Shown one piece after another: positions 49,108 through 59,388 of a stretch of 64,000 nucleotides of DNA. The DNA comes from Pseudomonadota bacterium (GTDB lineage Bacteria; Pseudomonadota; Gammaproteobacteria; Burkholderiales; Ferrovaceae). The DNA is taken from assembly GCA_021811145.1 (NCBI GenBank), contig JAJZPN010000009.1:1-64000 (forward strand), written 5' to 3'. The notes beneath the pieces are model-generated. The model was not told where the DNA came from, ran no database searches, and worked only from the letters and a program-made list of their open reading frames with translations. The translations under genes were made by a program, and so were the position numbers. Positions within the stretch are counted from its first letter, which is position 1. Each line of letters opens with the position of its first letter.

Positions 49108-51699
49108 ATGAAATCTGCTGAGATTCGAGATCGATTTTTAAAGTTTTTTGAGCGCCACGGTCATACCGTTGTGCCATCAAGTCCTTTGGTGCCTGCCAAT
49201 GATCCCACCTTATTATTTACCAATTCAGGTATGGTGCAATTTAAAGACGTTTTTTTGGGTGTCGATAAACGATCCTATAGCCGCGCAACCAGCAGTCAAC
49301 GTAGCGTTAGAGCAGGTGGTAAACATAATGACCTAGAAAATGTCGGGTACACAGCACGTCATCATACTTTTTTCGAAATGCTGGGTAACTTTAGTTTTGG
49401 TGATTACTTTAAACGTGATGCGATACATTTTGCCTGGCAGTTTTTAACAGAAGAGTTAAAGCTACCTAAAGAGAAGCTATGGGTAACCGCCTACCACGAT
49501 GATGAAGAGGCTGCCTCTATTTGGTTAAAAGAAATTGGTATTCCTGAAGAACGCTTCACGAGAATTAGTACCTCCGATAACTTCTGGCAAATGGGTGACA
49601 CTGGTCCTTGCGGTCCTTGTAGTGAGATTTTTTACGATCATGGCCCGGATGTGGCCGGAGGTCCTCCTGGTACACCCGAAGCGGATGGAGACCGCTACAT
49701 TGAGATTTGGAATCTCGTGTTCATGCAATTTAACCGCGATGAGAAAGGGGTACTACATCCCTTGCCCAAACCCTCTGTGGATACCGGTATGGGGTTAGAG
49801 AGAATCTCAGCCATCATGCAACAGGTACACAGTAACTATGAGATTGATCTTTTCCAAGAGCTGATTAAAGCTGCAGCCAGAGAAACTCATACTGCTGATT
49901 TAAGTCACAATTCTCTAAAAGTGATTGCAGATCATATTCGTGCTTGTTCCTTCTTGGTAGTAGATGGGGTTATCCCCAGTAATGAAGGGCGTGGTTATGT
50001 ATTGCGCCGAATTATTCGGCGTGCAATACGTCATGGCTACAAATTAGGGCAAAAACATACATTCTTCCATCGTTTGGTGGCAGATTTGAGTCGTGTGATG
50101 GGGGATGCCTATCCTGAATTGGTAGCCAAACAAGACCAAGTTAAAGCCGTTCTTTTACAAGAAGAAGAACGTTTTGCTGAAACGCTTGAGAATGGTATGG
50201 CCGTGTTAGAAGAAGCGCTTCATCAAGAAGATAAGATGTTAAGTGGTGAAACAGTATTTAAACTATATGACACCTATGGTTTTCCGATGGATTTAACGGC
50301 TGATATTGCTCGTGAGCGAGGTATTACGCTTGATATCGCGGGCTTTGAACAGGCTATGGAAGCACAGCGTGAAAGAGCCAGAGCCGCATCAAAATTTACC
50401 ACTCAACATCAAATTGATTATTCAGGTTCTGGCACAGAATTTTTAGGTTATGAGCATTTGTTTTCTGATGCTGAGATTGTTGCTCTTTACCATGAAGGAA
50501 CCTCTGTGAATGAACTCCATCATGGTCAACATGGTTTAGTTGTATTAAATCAGACTCCTTTTTATGCTGAGTCAGGTGGGCAGGTAGGAGATCAAGGACA
50601 ACTCATTAGTTCACATGGCACATTCAACGTCACTGATACTCAAAAAATTCAGTCACAGGTATTTGGTCATGTGGGACAAGTCTTAACGGGTAAAATTCAA
50701 GTGGGCGATACACTGCGAGCCGAAGTGAATCAAGCATTGCGCTCATCTGCTCAATGGAATCACTCCGCAACCCATTTACTTCACGCAGCATTACGTGAGG
50801 TATTAGGCGACCATGTTCATCAGCGTGGCTCTTTAGTGGATCCTTATAAAACACGCTTTGATTTTTCTCATGACAAACCTGTAACCCAAGAGCAGAAACG
50901 TCGTATCGAGGATTTGGTTAATCAACAAATACGCGATAACCATTCTGTTGCTGTTAGCATCATGACTTACGATGATGCCATAAAGAAAGGCGCGATGGCT
51001 TTATTTGGTGAGAAATACGGCGATGAAGTTCGTGTGGTCGGTATGGGAGGGTTTTCAACTGAACTATGTGGCGGAACGCATGTGGGGCGTACGGGTGATA
51101 TTGGCCTCTTTCGTATTGTGAGTGAATCGGGTGTGGCCTCAGGAATTAGACGTATTGAGGCAGTAACAGGTCAATTGGCTTTGGATTATACCCACCAGGA
51201 ACAGGATCAATTGATTGAGGCAGCATTAAAACTTAAAGCGCCTCCTCAAGAGTTGGTACAAAAACTATCCCTCATGTTAGATAACGTGAAACAGTTGGAG
51301 CGTGAATTAGAAAAATTGAAAGCCAAATTGGCTCAGTCAGAAAGTGTTGATTTAGTTAATCAAGTTAAATTAATTAAAAACACACAAGTCCTTAGTGCGG
51401 AAATTCGTGATGCAGACAGTAAAACATTACGTGAAACATTAGATGCATTAAAGTCCCATTTGTCTTCTGCAATTATTGTTCTGGGCTCTAAAGACCAAAC
51501 AAAAGTATCACTGATTGCTGGGGTTACTCAGGATCTGACTGGTAAAGTCAAGGCGGGAGAACTCATTAATATGGTGGCGCAACAAGTGGGAGGAAAAGGA
51601 GGAGGGCGTCCAGATATGGCACAAGCAGGGGGAACCCAACCCGAACACTTAACTAACGCGCTGCATTCAGTATTTGATTGGTGCGATAAATTACTTTAA
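49108..51699 (+). CDS. alaS: Alanine-tRNA ligase
   Basis: The 863-residue class II synthetase charges tRNA-Ala. Marks are [20 protein letters not shown] at the start, [30 protein letters not shown]-type motif 3, the editing domain with [20 protein letters not shown] and [13 protein letters not shown], and the C-terminal DHHA1 domain with [15 protein letters not shown]. The length is typical. An extended -10 (TGGTAGAAT) lies in the 79-base leader. The recA-recX-alaS order is widely conserved. It ends 3 bases before a convergent gene, and no GC-rich terminator separates them. Confidence 0.98.
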   Translation: MKSAEIRDRFLKFFERHGHTVVPSSPLVPANDPTLLFTNSGMVQFKDVFLGVDKRSYSRATSSQRSVRAGGKHNDLENVGYTARHHTFFEMLGNFSFGDYFKRDAIHFAWQFLTEELKLPKEKLWVTAYHDDEEAASIWLKEIGIPEERFTRISTSDNFWQMGDTGPCGPCSEIFYDHGPDVAGGPPGTPEADGDRYIEIWNLVFMQFNRDEKGVLHPLPKPSVDTGMGLERISAIMQQVHSNYEIDLFQELIKAAARETHTADLSHNSLKVIADHIRACSFLVVDGVIPSNEGRGYVLRRIIRRAIRHGYKLGQKHTFFHRLVADLSRVMGDAYPELVAKQDQVKAVLLQEEERFAETLENGMAVLEEALHQEDKMLSGETVFKLYDTYGFPMDLTADIARERGITLDIAGFEQAMEAQRERARAASKFTTQHQIDYSGSGTEFLGYEHLFSDAEIVALYHEGTSVNELHHGQHGLVVLNQTPFYAESGGQVGDQGQLISSHGTFNVTDTQKIQSQVFGHVGQVLTGKIQVGDTLRAEVNQALRSSAQWNHSATHLLHAALREVLGDHVHQRGSLVDPYKTRFDFSHDKPVTQEQKRRIEDLVNQQIRDNHSVAVSIMTYDDAIKKGAMALFGEKYGDEVRVVGMGGFSTELCGGTHVGRTGDIGLFRIVSESGVASGIRRIEAVTGQLALDYTHQEQDQLIEAALKLKAPPQELVQKLSLMLDNVKQLERELEKLKAKLAQSESVDLVNQVKLIKNTQVLSAEIRDADSKTLRETLDALKSHLSSAIIVLGSKDQTKVSLIAGVTQDLTGKVKAGELINMVAQQVGGKGGGRPDMAQAGGTQPEHLTNALHSVFDWCDKLL

Positions 51700-51702
51700 A
51701 TA

Positions 51703-52302
51703 TTATTTAAATTGAGAAAGAGGCAGACGAATAAAATCTGCCTCAATCTGTTCTAGGTTCGTTGAGTGGTTGTTGACAGCTATCCCAGCCATTAAATCAG
51801 ATTCGTGAATTAAATTAACCCAATTGTGAAGTGTTGCTAAAAGCGCTTCATCAATTGGGTTATTTATTTCTAAACAAATACCCATCCAATGACATCCGCC
51901 AATAGCGGCAATGACCGTTTCCATGGTGACATCGTTTGGTAAAGAGAGTGGGTCGATTAGCGCGCAAGTAGGATACAAATCTGTAAGATGTCCTGTTTCT
52001 TGAAGCAGAGTTGTTAGATTGCTAGGAAAGCGAATGGGTAGAATCAAAATATCAACTGCTGCTGCTGAGAGCGTTTCAATGGCTTCAATCCACCGTTGCG
52101 TTTGCATCGGGATGTCACCGCAAAACGCTCCTACGGGACACACATCTTCAAAATGCTTGGTTATTAATCGCAGTTCTCCTAAGGGCATAATCGCTTGTTT
52201 GTTATTTGGGTGTATCGCCTCAATCAGTTGTGCTCCCTTTTCGCGAGCCAGTTTTGCTTCATCTAAATTGCGGACACTAATCATATAAGTAGTTGCTGAC
52301 AT
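51703..52302 (-). CDS. MfnB-like (DUF556-type) TIM-barrel protein lacking expected lysines
   Basis: The 199-residue soluble protein resembles, to my reading, (5-formylfuran-3-yl)methyl phosphate synthase (MfnB): MISVRNLDEAKLAREKGAQL at 7-26, GAFCGDIPMQ at 58-67, VDILILPI at 83-90, GGCHWMGICLEINN at 135-148 and LMAGIAVN at 170-177. The family lysine of D-V-K-N-P falls on I30, and the one in L-D-T-x-x-K falls on P149, so the catalytic residues appear lost. MfnB acts in methanofuran/methylofuran synthesis. A ribosome site GAGG precedes the ATG. It follows the DUF465 gene. The function is unknown; family call tentative. Confidence 0.5.
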   Translation of the reverse strand: MSATTYMISVRNLDEAKLAREKGAQLIEAIHPNNKQAIMPLGELRLITKHFEDVCPVGAFCGDIPMQTQRWIEAIETLSAAAVDILILPIRFPSNLTTLLQETGHLTDLYPTCALIDPLSLPNDVTMETVIAAIGGCHWMGICLEINNPIDEALLATLHNWVNLIHESDLMAGIAVNNHSTNLEQIEADFIRLPLSQFK

Positions 52303-52312
52303 TATGACAACC

Positions 52313-52501
52313 TCATGCAGGAATATCGGGAGTTAATGAACGCTCAAGTTGTTCTATGTGATCTTTAAGTTTTAACTTTATTTTTTTAAGACGACGGATT
52401 TCAAATTCATGATTATGTTGTTGCTGTGACAGAATATTAATTTGACTATCAATATGTTTATGCTGATCTTTGAGTGTATTGATATAGTCTTCGATCAGCA
52501 T
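52313..52501 (-). CDS. Small coiled-coil protein, YdcH/DUF465 family
   Basis: The 62-residue, highly charged helical protein ends its helix with EIRRLKKIKLKLKDHIEQLE, the signature of DUF465 (YdcH) proteins, which resemble SlyX. Its function is unknown. AGGATTTATT before the ATG is a good ribosome site. It lies 8 bases downstream of panC and 10 bases upstream of the MfnB-like gene on the same strand, so the three look cotranscribed. Confidence 0.85.
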   Translation of the reverse strand: MLIEDYINTLKDQHKHIDSQINILSQQQHNHEFEIRRLKKIKLKLKDHIEQLERSLTPDIPA

Positions 52502-52509
52502 AATAAATC

Positions 52510-53343
52510 CTATCTTAATTCAATTTCAAGATTGTCAATAAGACGCGTTTTACCTAATCGTGATGCACCGAGCACCACTAGACGGTTATCATGAGTTTGC
52601 GCTCCTTGTAAGTGATCTTGTGAGCGAATGGCGATATAGTCTGTTTGCCACCCTCTGGCATTAAGGTAACTGATTGCTGAGGTCTCAAGAGCATTGAAAT
52701 CTTTATTCCCATTCATAATCGCTTTCTTAATAGAGGAGAGCTGTTGATATAGTTGTATCGCCTCTTCTCGCTCAATAGGTGAAAGATAACTATTACGAGA
52801 ACTCAACGCCAATCCGTCAGCGGCTCTCACGGTTTCAGCTGGAACGATTTCAATTGGTAGGGCTAATTGAGAGACCATGTCCTTTAAAACCAAATATTGT
52901 TGGTAGTCTTTTTTACCGAAAATAGCTAATTGTGGTTGCACCATATTAAATAGTTTTAGAACAACTGTGGCTACCCCACGAAAATGCCCTGGGCGAAAGG
53001 CTCCTTCAAGAACATGTTGTAATTCTGAAGGGTCAACAGTATATTCTTGTGCTGTGGGATACACTTCCTTTTCATCAGGAGCAAAGACCACATCACAACC
53101 GGCTTTTAATAAATGAGCACAATCCGCTTCTAAGGTTCGTGGGTATCGATTAAAGTCTTCGCTTGGACCAAACTGCAAACGATTAACAAAGATACTGGTT
53201 ACAAGACAGGCAGCACGAGGTTTAACTTCTTTAATCAGTTGGATATGGCCAGCATGAAGGTTACCCATAGTAGGCACGAGGGCAACATTTTTCTCATGAG
53301 CCAATCTTTTTCTTAATTGTTCAACAGTAGTAATAACATCCAT
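52510..53343 (-). CDS. panC: Pantothenate synthetase
   Basis: The 277-residue enzyme joins pantoate and beta-alanine. Marks are ALVPTMGNLHAGHIQLIKEV (HIGH-type nucleotide site), SIFVNRLQFGPSEDFNRYPR, FRGVATVVLKLFNMVQPQLA with FGKKDYQQ, and DGLALSSRNSYLSP. ATG 53343 is chosen because it gives the normal N terminus; ATG 53361 is in frame. panB is absent from the window. The pcnB-folK-kinase-panC series is a Betaproteobacterial pattern. Confidence 0.95.
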   Translation of the reverse strand: MDVITTVEQLRKRLAHEKNVALVPTMGNLHAGHIQLIKEVKPRAACLVTSIFVNRLQFGPSEDFNRYPRTLEADCAHLLKAGCDVVFAPDEKEVYPTAQEYTVDPSELQHVLEGAFRPGHFRGVATVVLKLFNMVQPQLAIFGKKDYQQYLVLKDMVSQLALPIEIVPAETVRAADGLALSSRNSYLSPIEREEAIQLYQQLSSIKKAIMNGNKDFNALETSAISYLNARGWQTDYIAIRSQDHLQGAQTHDNRLVVLGASRLGKTRLIDNLEIELR

Positions 53344-53385
53344 AGCGTGGCTTTTTGACATAATTTGTCATATTGTCTCATGCAT

Positions 53386-54030
53386 TTATGCACGATTAAA
53401 GAATTCTCGTCGACTTCTTATTTGTTGTATGCGTGTTAACAACAGTTGGTAATCCTCTGGATCGTCAGCAAAATTAAGATTATCACTATTTACAATCAAT
53501 AGGGGTGATGCGTCGTATTCATGAAAAAATTGTGCATAACTTTCAGCAATCGTTCGTAAATACTTTTCTGAAATAGGTTTCTCTACAAACCATCCGCGTC
53601 GATCTAATCGTTCTATCAGTACATCGGCGGAAGCTTGAAGATAGATGACCAAGTCAGGGGTAGGAGTTGTGGGTCTTAAATGTTGATACATATGCTGATA
53701 CAGATCAAACTCATCATTAGCTAAATTGAGTTTGGCGAATAGCAAATCTTTATCCAGTAAAAAATCAGAGACAGTAGGCGCTTCAAACAGATCACGTTGT
53801 TTAAGGGCTGAGGCTTGCAGTGTTCTCTGAAACAAGAAAAACATCTGTGTCACAAAAGCATAGCGATCGGGTTGGCGATAGAAGCGCTCTAAAAACGGAT
53901 TGGATTCAGCGTCCTCTAACATTAATTCAGCATTGAGTGTGGCTGATAATAACTTTGTTAGTGTCGTTTTACCAACGGCAATAGGACCTTCAACAGCAAT
54001 ATAGCGAAAACGTTCACCTAAAATTTTCAT
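53386..54030 (-). CDS. Deoxynucleoside (deoxyadenosine/deoxyguanosine) kinase
   Basis: The 214-residue P-loop kinase has EGPIAVGKTT (14-23), APTVSDFLLDKDLLFAKLNL, LVIYLQASADVLIERLDRRG and a C-terminal lid region RGWFVEKPISEKYL. It belongs to the dNK/Dck-Dgk family that phosphorylates deoxynucleosides for salvage. Which base it prefers cannot be decided from the sequence. It overlaps folK by 4 bases and lies 42 bases upstream of panC. Confidence 0.9.
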   Translation of the reverse strand: MKILGERFRYIAVEGPIAVGKTTLTKLLSATLNAELMLEDAESNPFLERFYRQPDRYAFVTQMFFLFQRTLQASALKQRDLFEAPTVSDFLLDKDLLFAKLNLANDEFDLYQHMYQHLRPTTPTPDLVIYLQASADVLIERLDRRGWFVEKPISEKYLRTIAESYAQFFHEYDASPLLIVNSDNLNFADDPEDYQLLLTRIQQIRSRREFFNRA

Positions 54031-54518
54031 ACAAGTGGTTCTTCCATTATGTGCATATCATCCTGTTGACATTGTAGTGCAAGTTCACTCACCTTACCGA
54101 TAGTGGGAATCACAAATTCTGGCGCAATATTATTAAATGGCACTAACACGAAAGCCCTATCTTGAATACGAGGATGGGGGAGTGTGAGTTCACTATCGTG
54201 ATAGACCAACTGCTCAAAAGCAAGCAAATCTAGATCCAAAGTTCGTGGTGCATTTTGAAAAGTACGAATTCGTCCATGTTGTTTCTCAATAAGCTGCATA
54301 TGCGCCAATAGCTCTTTAGGTTCAAGATATGTATTTACCTCAATGACCGCATTGACAAAATCAGGTTGATCAAGATAACCAACAGGTTTAGTTTGATAAA
54401 ACGGAGAGATTTGAACCACAGAGGTAAGCGGAATATGATCAAATTCAGTAATTGCTTTTTTTAGTTGTTGTGTTGGTTGATCAAGATTACTGCCTAGCCC
54501 GATAAAGACGCGAGTCAT
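54027..54518 (-). CDS. folK: 2-amino-4-hydroxy-6-hydroxymethyldihydropteridine diphosphokinase
   Basis: The 163-residue HPPK pyrophosphorylates the pterin precursor of folate. Family marks are VFIGLGSNLDQPTQQLKKAI at the start, PVGYLDQPDFVNAVIEV, the catalytic loop QHGRIRTFQNAPRTLDLDLL with its aspartates, and LPHPRIQDRAFVLVP. It overlaps pcnB and the kinase gene by 4 bases each, so the block is translationally coupled. Confidence 0.96.
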   Translation of the reverse strand: MTRVFIGLGSNLDQPTQQLKKAITEFDHIPLTSVVQISPFYQTKPVGYLDQPDFVNAVIEVNTYLEPKELLAHMQLIEKQHGRIRTFQNAPRTLDLDLLAFEQLVYHDSELTLPHPRIQDRAFVLVPFNNIAPEFVIPTIGKVSELALQCQQDDMHIMEEPLV

Positions 54519-55828
54519 GCTTTGGGTTTCCTACGTTTACGTGTAATGGGTTTGTCGGGTTTGACTAACATGGCTTCTCTGTCTTCAGGCTTGGCCTGTT
54601 GGAACTCTGTCCACCATTGACCAAGAGACGCATCTATCTCCCCCACTTGGGCGCGTAGTATCAGAAAATCATATCCTGCACGAAAACGAGGATGTTGAAG
54701 TAGTTTAAAAGGACGTTGGCCGGAGCGTTGTTCAAAACGAGGTTGTAAACCCCATATTTCTTTCATGGTTCCTTCAAAGCGTTTTGGAATCATTAATACT
54801 TCATCTTGTTCTACAAGTACATCGTGGATTGCAGTAAACAATGCAGGTAGGTTTTTTTCACCCTTATTAAGATACTGTTGCCAACGTAACTGTAAGCTTG
54901 GCCACAGGAGTGTTGCCATGAGAAAACTGGGAGACACGCCTAAGTCTTTTTCAATCCGTTGGTCAGTATTGAGTAATGCCTGCTGGATAAAAGAGGCTCC
55001 TTGTTTATCTGATAATGTATTGTCTAATGAGGGAATTAAATAACTCCCTAAATTGAGTTGGCGTAATTGCTCTAGACTGTTTACCGCATGTCCTGATAGA
55101 AGGATTTTTAACAGTTCATCAAACAATCTTGATTCAGGAACGTTTAATAACAATTCATTCAGAGTGGTAATAGGTTCTTTACAGGCATGGTCTAATGTAA
55201 ACCCCAGTTTGGCGCAAAAACGTGCTGCTCTTAACATGCGCACAGGATCTTCCCGGTAGCGTTGAATGGGCTCTCCAATCATGGTGATATGTTTTTGCTT
55301 GAGATGCTTTACCCCATCAAAATAGTCAAGCACTTCATTTTTTTGAGGATCATAAAACAATGCATTAATCGTGAAATCACGGCGCTCAGCATCCTCCTCT
55401 AAAGTACCAAACACGTTATCACGCGTGAGGCGACCATGTTCGTCAACTTGTTGATGCTGCGACTCTTTCCCACTTTTTGCTCTGAAGGTTGAGACTTCAA
55501 CAATTTCTTGGCCACACTGTACATGGATAATTTGAAAACGCCGACCAATAATACGTGAACGTCGAATGATTTTTTTTACTTGTTCGGGAGTGGCGTTGGT
55601 TGCCACATCAAAATCTTTAGGTGTTTTGCCTAACAGTAAATCACGTACTGCTCCACCTACTATATAAGCTTGAAATCCAGCCTCTTGTAATTGTTTAATG
55701 ACTCCCAGAGCGCAATGACTAATATGATTTCTATCAATATGATGCTTAGAAGGACCAATAACAGTGGCCTTAATGGTTGAATTGGATTGATTGCGTTTAA
55801 GTACTTTATTGATAAATTTTTTAATCAT
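54515..55828 (-). CDS. pcnB: Poly(A) polymerase I
   Basis: The 437-residue class II nucleotidyltransferase has the signature YIVGGAVRDLLLGKTPKDFD, DFTINALFYDP with the acidic site, and RYREDPVRMLRAARFCAKLG, followed by a helical domain and a basic tail (DKPITRKRRKPK). The length and the tail favour PcnB over the CCA-adding enzyme. Poly(A) tails promote RNA decay. It is preceded 3 bases upstream by the HAD gene and overlaps folK. Confidence 0.93.
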   Translation of the reverse strand: MIKKFINKVLKRNQSNSTIKATVIGPSKHHIDRNHISHCALGVIKQLQEAGFQAYIVGGAVRDLLLGKTPKDFDVATNATPEQVKKIIRRSRIIGRRFQIIHVQCGQEIVEVSTFRAKSGKESQHQQVDEHGRLTRDNVFGTLEEDAERRDFTINALFYDPQKNEVLDYFDGVKHLKQKHITMIGEPIQRYREDPVRMLRAARFCAKLGFTLDHACKEPITTLNELLLNVPESRLFDELLKILLSGHAVNSLEQLRQLNLGSYLIPSLDNTLSDKQGASFIQQALLNTDQRIEKDLGVSPSFLMATLLWPSLQLRWQQYLNKGEKNLPALFTAIHDVLVEQDEVLMIPKRFEGTMKEIWGLQPRFEQRSGQRPFKLLQHPRFRAGYDFLILRAQVGEIDASLGQWWTEFQQAKPEDREAMLVKPDKPITRKRRKPKA

Positions 55829-55831
55829 AAT

Positions 55832-56506
55832 TTAACGCAGTGAAATAATGGACCATCCACGTTCCTTGGCATGTGAAAGTAGTGTGTTATCAGGGTCGAC
55901 AGCAACAGGATGACTCACTTTTTCTAATAAGGGGAGATCATTCAATGAATCAGAATAAAAAACAGTTTCACTGAAATCTTGCCACTGATGGTTAAGTTGA
56001 TTTAGCCAAGATAAAACCTTGGTGATTTTCCCTGCTTGAAAACAAGGAATCCCTGAGACTTTACCTGAATACTCTCCATTAGTTAATACTTCAGGTTCTG
56101 TGGCGACTAAATGGTCGATAGTTAATAAATCAGCGATAGGACGCGTCACAAAGCTGTTGGTGGCAGTCACAATAGCCATTAAATCGGCACTTTCTTTTTC
56201 TTTGGCAATTATAGCCTTGGCTTTATCGGTGATTAGTGGTTGTATACGTGTGTTTAAAAATTCAGTATGCCATAGATTAAGCTGTTGGCGAGAATGTCTG
56301 GCTAAGGGACTTAACTGAAAATCTAAAAACACGTCTATATCAAGACGACCAGCTCGATAATCTTCATAAAAGGCAAGATTTTGTGCTTCATAAGTGGTCC
56401 GATCATGGACCCCTTTACTGGCTAAAAATAACCCCCATTCAAAATCACTGTCTCCACTCAATAAGGTGTTATCGAGATCAAATAATACTAATCGTTTGTT
56501 ACTCAT
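55832..56506 (-). CDS. HAD-superfamily hydrolase, subfamily IB (SerB-like)
   Basis: The 224-residue HAD phosphatase has motif I VLFDLDNTLLSGDSDFEW, motif II in VTATNSF, and motif IV FYSDSLNDLPLLEKV with the metal aspartates. Subfamily IB proteins include phosphoserine and histidinol phosphatases; the substrate here is not decidable. It overlaps hda by 4 bases and pcnB follows 3 bases later; this hda-HAD-pcnB order recurs in Betaproteobacteria. Confidence 0.88.
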   Translation of the reverse strand: MSNKRLVLFDLDNTLLSGDSDFEWGLFLASKGVHDRTTYEAQNLAFYEDYRAGRLDIDVFLDFQLSPLARHSRQQLNLWHTEFLNTRIQPLITDKAKAIIAKEKESADLMAIVTATNSFVTRPIADLLTIDHLVATEPEVLTNGEYSGKVSGIPCFQAGKITKVLSWLNQLNHQWQDFSETVFYSDSLNDLPLLEKVSHPVAVDPDNTLLSHAKERGWSIISLR

Positions 56507-57183
56507 GCAGATTGTTCTCTTAGGTTGTTTAATGCATCACGTATTAGTGGCATTGTAATTGGTTTATGTAAAGACAGCGACCAGCGATTTAATTCTTCTA
56601 GAACTTGTAATAGTGAGCGAATATCACGATGCCAACGCTGGAGTAAATATAAGGCCAATTCATGAGAAAGATGAATCCCTAGGTTATAAGCATGTTGCTG
56701 TAGCGCTTCGATCTTCTCTTCATCACTTAAGGCATGTAAACGTAATACAAGCCCCCAGCTCAGCCGTGTTGCTAAATCTGGTAGAAGAGAGAGTTGATGA
56801 GGGGGAGCATCTCCGCTGACTAACAGAAAGAGGTGTTGTTCACGTCGTTCATTGAATCGATTAAATAAACTGATTGCCCCCTCGCGAGATAGATTGTGTA
56901 CGTCATCAACCAATAAAAATTGATCTGTACATTCGTCAATAATAGTACTGTCAGTGGCTTTGATTAATTGAACCGATCGCTGTGAGGCTTGTAACTGATC
57001 ATGGAGTGCCATTAATAAGTGGCTTTTTCCTATTCCTTCCTCACCCCACAAATAGATAATTTGTTCGCCATGCCCCTTGAGCCAGGTATGTAATAAAGAC
57101 AACGTTTCGGTATTATTACCTGTAACAAAGTTATTTAAACTTGGCTGATGTAAAGGGGGGATTTCAAGAACTAATTGACGCAT
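56503..57183 (-). CDS. hda: DnaA regulatory inactivator Hda
   Basis: The 226-residue AAA+ protein is homologous to the DnaA ATPase core without its DNA-binding domain. Walker A is GEEGIGKSHLL, Walker B is FLLVDDVHNLS, and RLSWGLVLRLHAL with sensor regions follow. The N terminus (MRQLVLEIPPLHQPSLNNFV) carries the typical region for clamp binding. Hda with the DNA clamp converts DnaA-ATP to DnaA-ADP to stop re-initiation. It lies 11 bases after the AI-2E permease gene. Confidence 0.92.
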   Translation of the reverse strand: MRQLVLEIPPLHQPSLNNFVTGNNTETLSLLHTWLKGHGEQIIYLWGEEGIGKSHLLMALHDQLQASQRSVQLIKATDSTIIDECTDQFLLVDDVHNLSREGAISLFNRFNERREQHLFLLVSGDAPPHQLSLLPDLATRLSWGLVLRLHALSDEEKIEALQQHAYNLGIHLSHELALYLLQRWHRDIRSLLQVLEELNRWSLSLHKPITMPLIRDALNNLREQSA

Positions 57184-57194
57184 AGCAGTTTGAA

Positions 57195-58235
57195 CTAGGA
57201 ATCAGATCGTAGGTGTTTGAGAATAATCTTAACGCTAGCAGCCATGGGTAGAGCAATTAAAATACCAAAAAAACCCAATAAACGACCAAAGGCTAACAAT
57301 GAAAAAATAACCATAACAGGATGTAGGCCAATTCTTTCTCCCACTACCCTTGGAGTAACAATCCAAGCTTCAATGACATGTCCAATAATAAACACCAATA
57401 GGACATATAGGCTTAAGGAAAAAGAAGGGTCTTGGGCAACACTGGCAATAAACGCCAGTAAAAAACCGGTGAATACACCCAGATAGGGAATAAAGACTAA
57501 TGTCCCTGTCAGTAAGCCTAACGCAAATCCCGCTTTTAAATGGACAACTAACAGCCCGAGGCTATAGAAACTAGCCATGATAATCATGACGAGTAGTTGC
57601 CCACGTAAATATTGTCCAAGTACTGTATCGACTTCTTTGGCAATGGTGGATACCCGTTGATGTTGCTCCTGTGGGAAAAGGTTGAGTAAAAATTGAACAA
57701 CTGTTTCCCAGTCTTTAGATAGATAGAAAAAAACCACGGGAATCAGTAATAAACTTAATATGGACTCAATGACAATGGCGCTGCCATGGGTGGCAGATTG
57801 AACCAGTTTGTCGACGTGATTATTAGAGGAGTGAATGTAATCGATGACATTGGATCTGATTTTGGTTAAATCAAGCCAAGTATTATCAGGTGCTAAATTG
57901 GGTAGACCGGGTAGAGGGCCTTGTCTTAATCTGTCAAGAATAGTGGGAAGTTGTTGAAGAAGTTGATTGATCTCGTGAAACAGTAAGGGTAATACAACCA
58001 ATAACAGGAGAGCTAAGATACCTAATAGAATAGACAGCATGATGAGGGTGCTGATTACTCTGGGTATATTAAAGCGTTGTGAAAAACGTATTAACGGAAA
58101 GCACAAATAGGCGAGCAAAATCGCTGCTGCAAAGGGCATTAACACAGCTGATAGTGAATAAATCAGCCATAAAATAAGAAGCACTGCTACCAACCCCCAG
58201 GGAGTTGATGCAGAAATAGGGTTATTTCGTGACAT
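57195..58235 (-). CDS. AI-2E family permease (PerM/TqsA-like)
   Basis: The 346-residue membrane protein has about eight helices: two at the N terminus (LVAVLLILWLIYSLSAVLMP), RVISTLIMLSILLGILALLL, a central loop with QLLQQLPTILDRLRQG, and C-terminal TLVFIPYLGVFTGFLLAFIA and GHVIEAWIVTPRVVGERIGL, a family signature. Some members export AI-2, others carry sodium/protons; the substrate is uncertain. The hda/permease/purM neighbourhood is typical of Betaproteobacteria. Confidence 0.88.
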   Translation of the reverse strand: MSRNNPISASTPWGLVAVLLILWLIYSLSAVLMPFAAAILLAYLCFPLIRFSQRFNIPRVISTLIMLSILLGILALLLLVVLPLLFHEINQLLQQLPTILDRLRQGPLPGLPNLAPDNTWLDLTKIRSNVIDYIHSSNNHVDKLVQSATHGSAIVIESILSLLLIPVVFFYLSKDWETVVQFLLNLFPQEQHQRVSTIAKEVDTVLGQYLRGQLLVMIIMASFYSLGLLVVHLKAGFALGLLTGTLVFIPYLGVFTGFLLAFIASVAQDPSFSLSLYVLLVFIIGHVIEAWIVTPRVVGERIGLHPVMVIFSLLAFGRLLGFFGILIALPMAASVKIILKHLRSDS

Positions 58236-58328
58236 TTAGGTTAAAATAGCCGATAGAGTCATAATTGACCTATTTTAACAGGTCAAACAGTGATGTCACT
58301 CAGTCTGACTATAAATTTGGAGAGATTT

Positions 58329-59387
58329 GTGTCTGAAAGTTTACATTCCCCCTTATCTTACCGTGATGCCGGTGTTGATATAGACGCCGGAGATGCGCTT
58401 GTTGAAAGAATTAAGCCTTTAGCTAAGCGCACCCTACGACCAGAGGTCATTAGCGGTATCGGTGGCTTTGCTGCTCTTGTGGAAATTGGGAAACGTTTTT
58501 CAGAGCCTGTTTTGGTATCTGGCACTGACGGAGTGGGCACGAAATTAAAACTCGCCTTTGAACTTAATCGTCATGATAGTGTGGGTATTGATTTAGTCGC
58601 TATGAGTGTCAATGATATTTTAGTGCAAGGCGCTGAGCCCTTGTTCTTTTTAGACTACTTTGCCTGTGGTCACTTGGATGTGGATATTGCAAGCAGTGTT
58701 ATTTCAGGTATTGCAAAAGGTTGCGAGGAGTCTGGTTGTGCGTTAATTGGTGGAGAAACGGCAGAGATGCCTGGTATGTATCCGCAAGGAGAGTATGACT
58801 TAGCCGGTTTTGCTGTTGGTGTTGCCGAAAAAAGTAAACTGGTTAATGGTAAGAGTATTGTGGCAGGTGATGTGGTCATTGGTCTTGCTTCAAGCGGTCC
58901 ACATTCTAACGGTTACTCATTAATTCGTAAAATTGTTGAACGTTCAGGTGTAGCGTGGGATAAACCTTTTCCGGGTGAGCATTATCCAGGTATGAGCTTA
59001 GGTGATGTATTGATGCGTCCTACAGCGCTCTACGTGAAACCCATATTATCTTTGATGAAAAGTGTTACAGTGAAAGGGATGGCACATATCACGGGGGGTG
59101 GATTAGTGGACAATATCCCACGTGTATTGCCTGATGGATTACAAGCTGAAATTCACTCAACAGAATGGCAGCGCCCCGCTGTATTCAATTGGTTGCAACA
59201 AGTGGGTCAAGTCAAAGAGGATGAGATGCATCGAGTATTCAACTGTGGTATTGGTTTTATAGTGATTGTTTCTCCTCAGGATAAACAGTCTGCATTAGAT
59301 CAGTTGGCAAACCTAGGAGTAAAAGCGTCGCAAATTGGAATAATCAAAGAGCGTCAACAAGATCAACCTGCTACAGTTGTTATATAG
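58329..59387 (+). CDS. purM: Phosphoribosylformylglycinamidine cyclo-ligase (AIR synthetase)
   Basis: The 352-residue enzyme closes the imidazole ring in purine synthesis. Marks are [80 protein letters not shown] and [19 protein letters not shown] 58329 follows GGAGAG and gives the family's usual start; a GTG at 58290 is in frame. It is divergent from the AI-2E permease gene. purN begins one base after its stop codon. Confidence 0.97.
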   Translation: MSESLHSPLSYRDAGVDIDAGDALVERIKPLAKRTLRPEVISGIGGFAALVEIGKRFSEPVLVSGTDGVGTKLKLAFELNRHDSVGIDLVAMSVNDILVQGAEPLFFLDYFACGHLDVDIASSVISGIAKGCEESGCALIGGETAEMPGMYPQGEYDLAGFAVGVAEKSKLVNGKSIVAGDVVIGLASSGPHSNGYSLIRKIVERSGVAWDKPFPGEHYPGMSLGDVLMRPTALYVKPILSLMKSVTVKGMAHITGGGLVDNIPRVLPDGLQAEIHSTEWQRPAVFNWLQQVGQVKEDEMHRVFNCGIGFIVIVSPQDKQSALDQLANLGVKASQIGIIKERQQDQPATVVI

Positions 59388-59388
59388 C

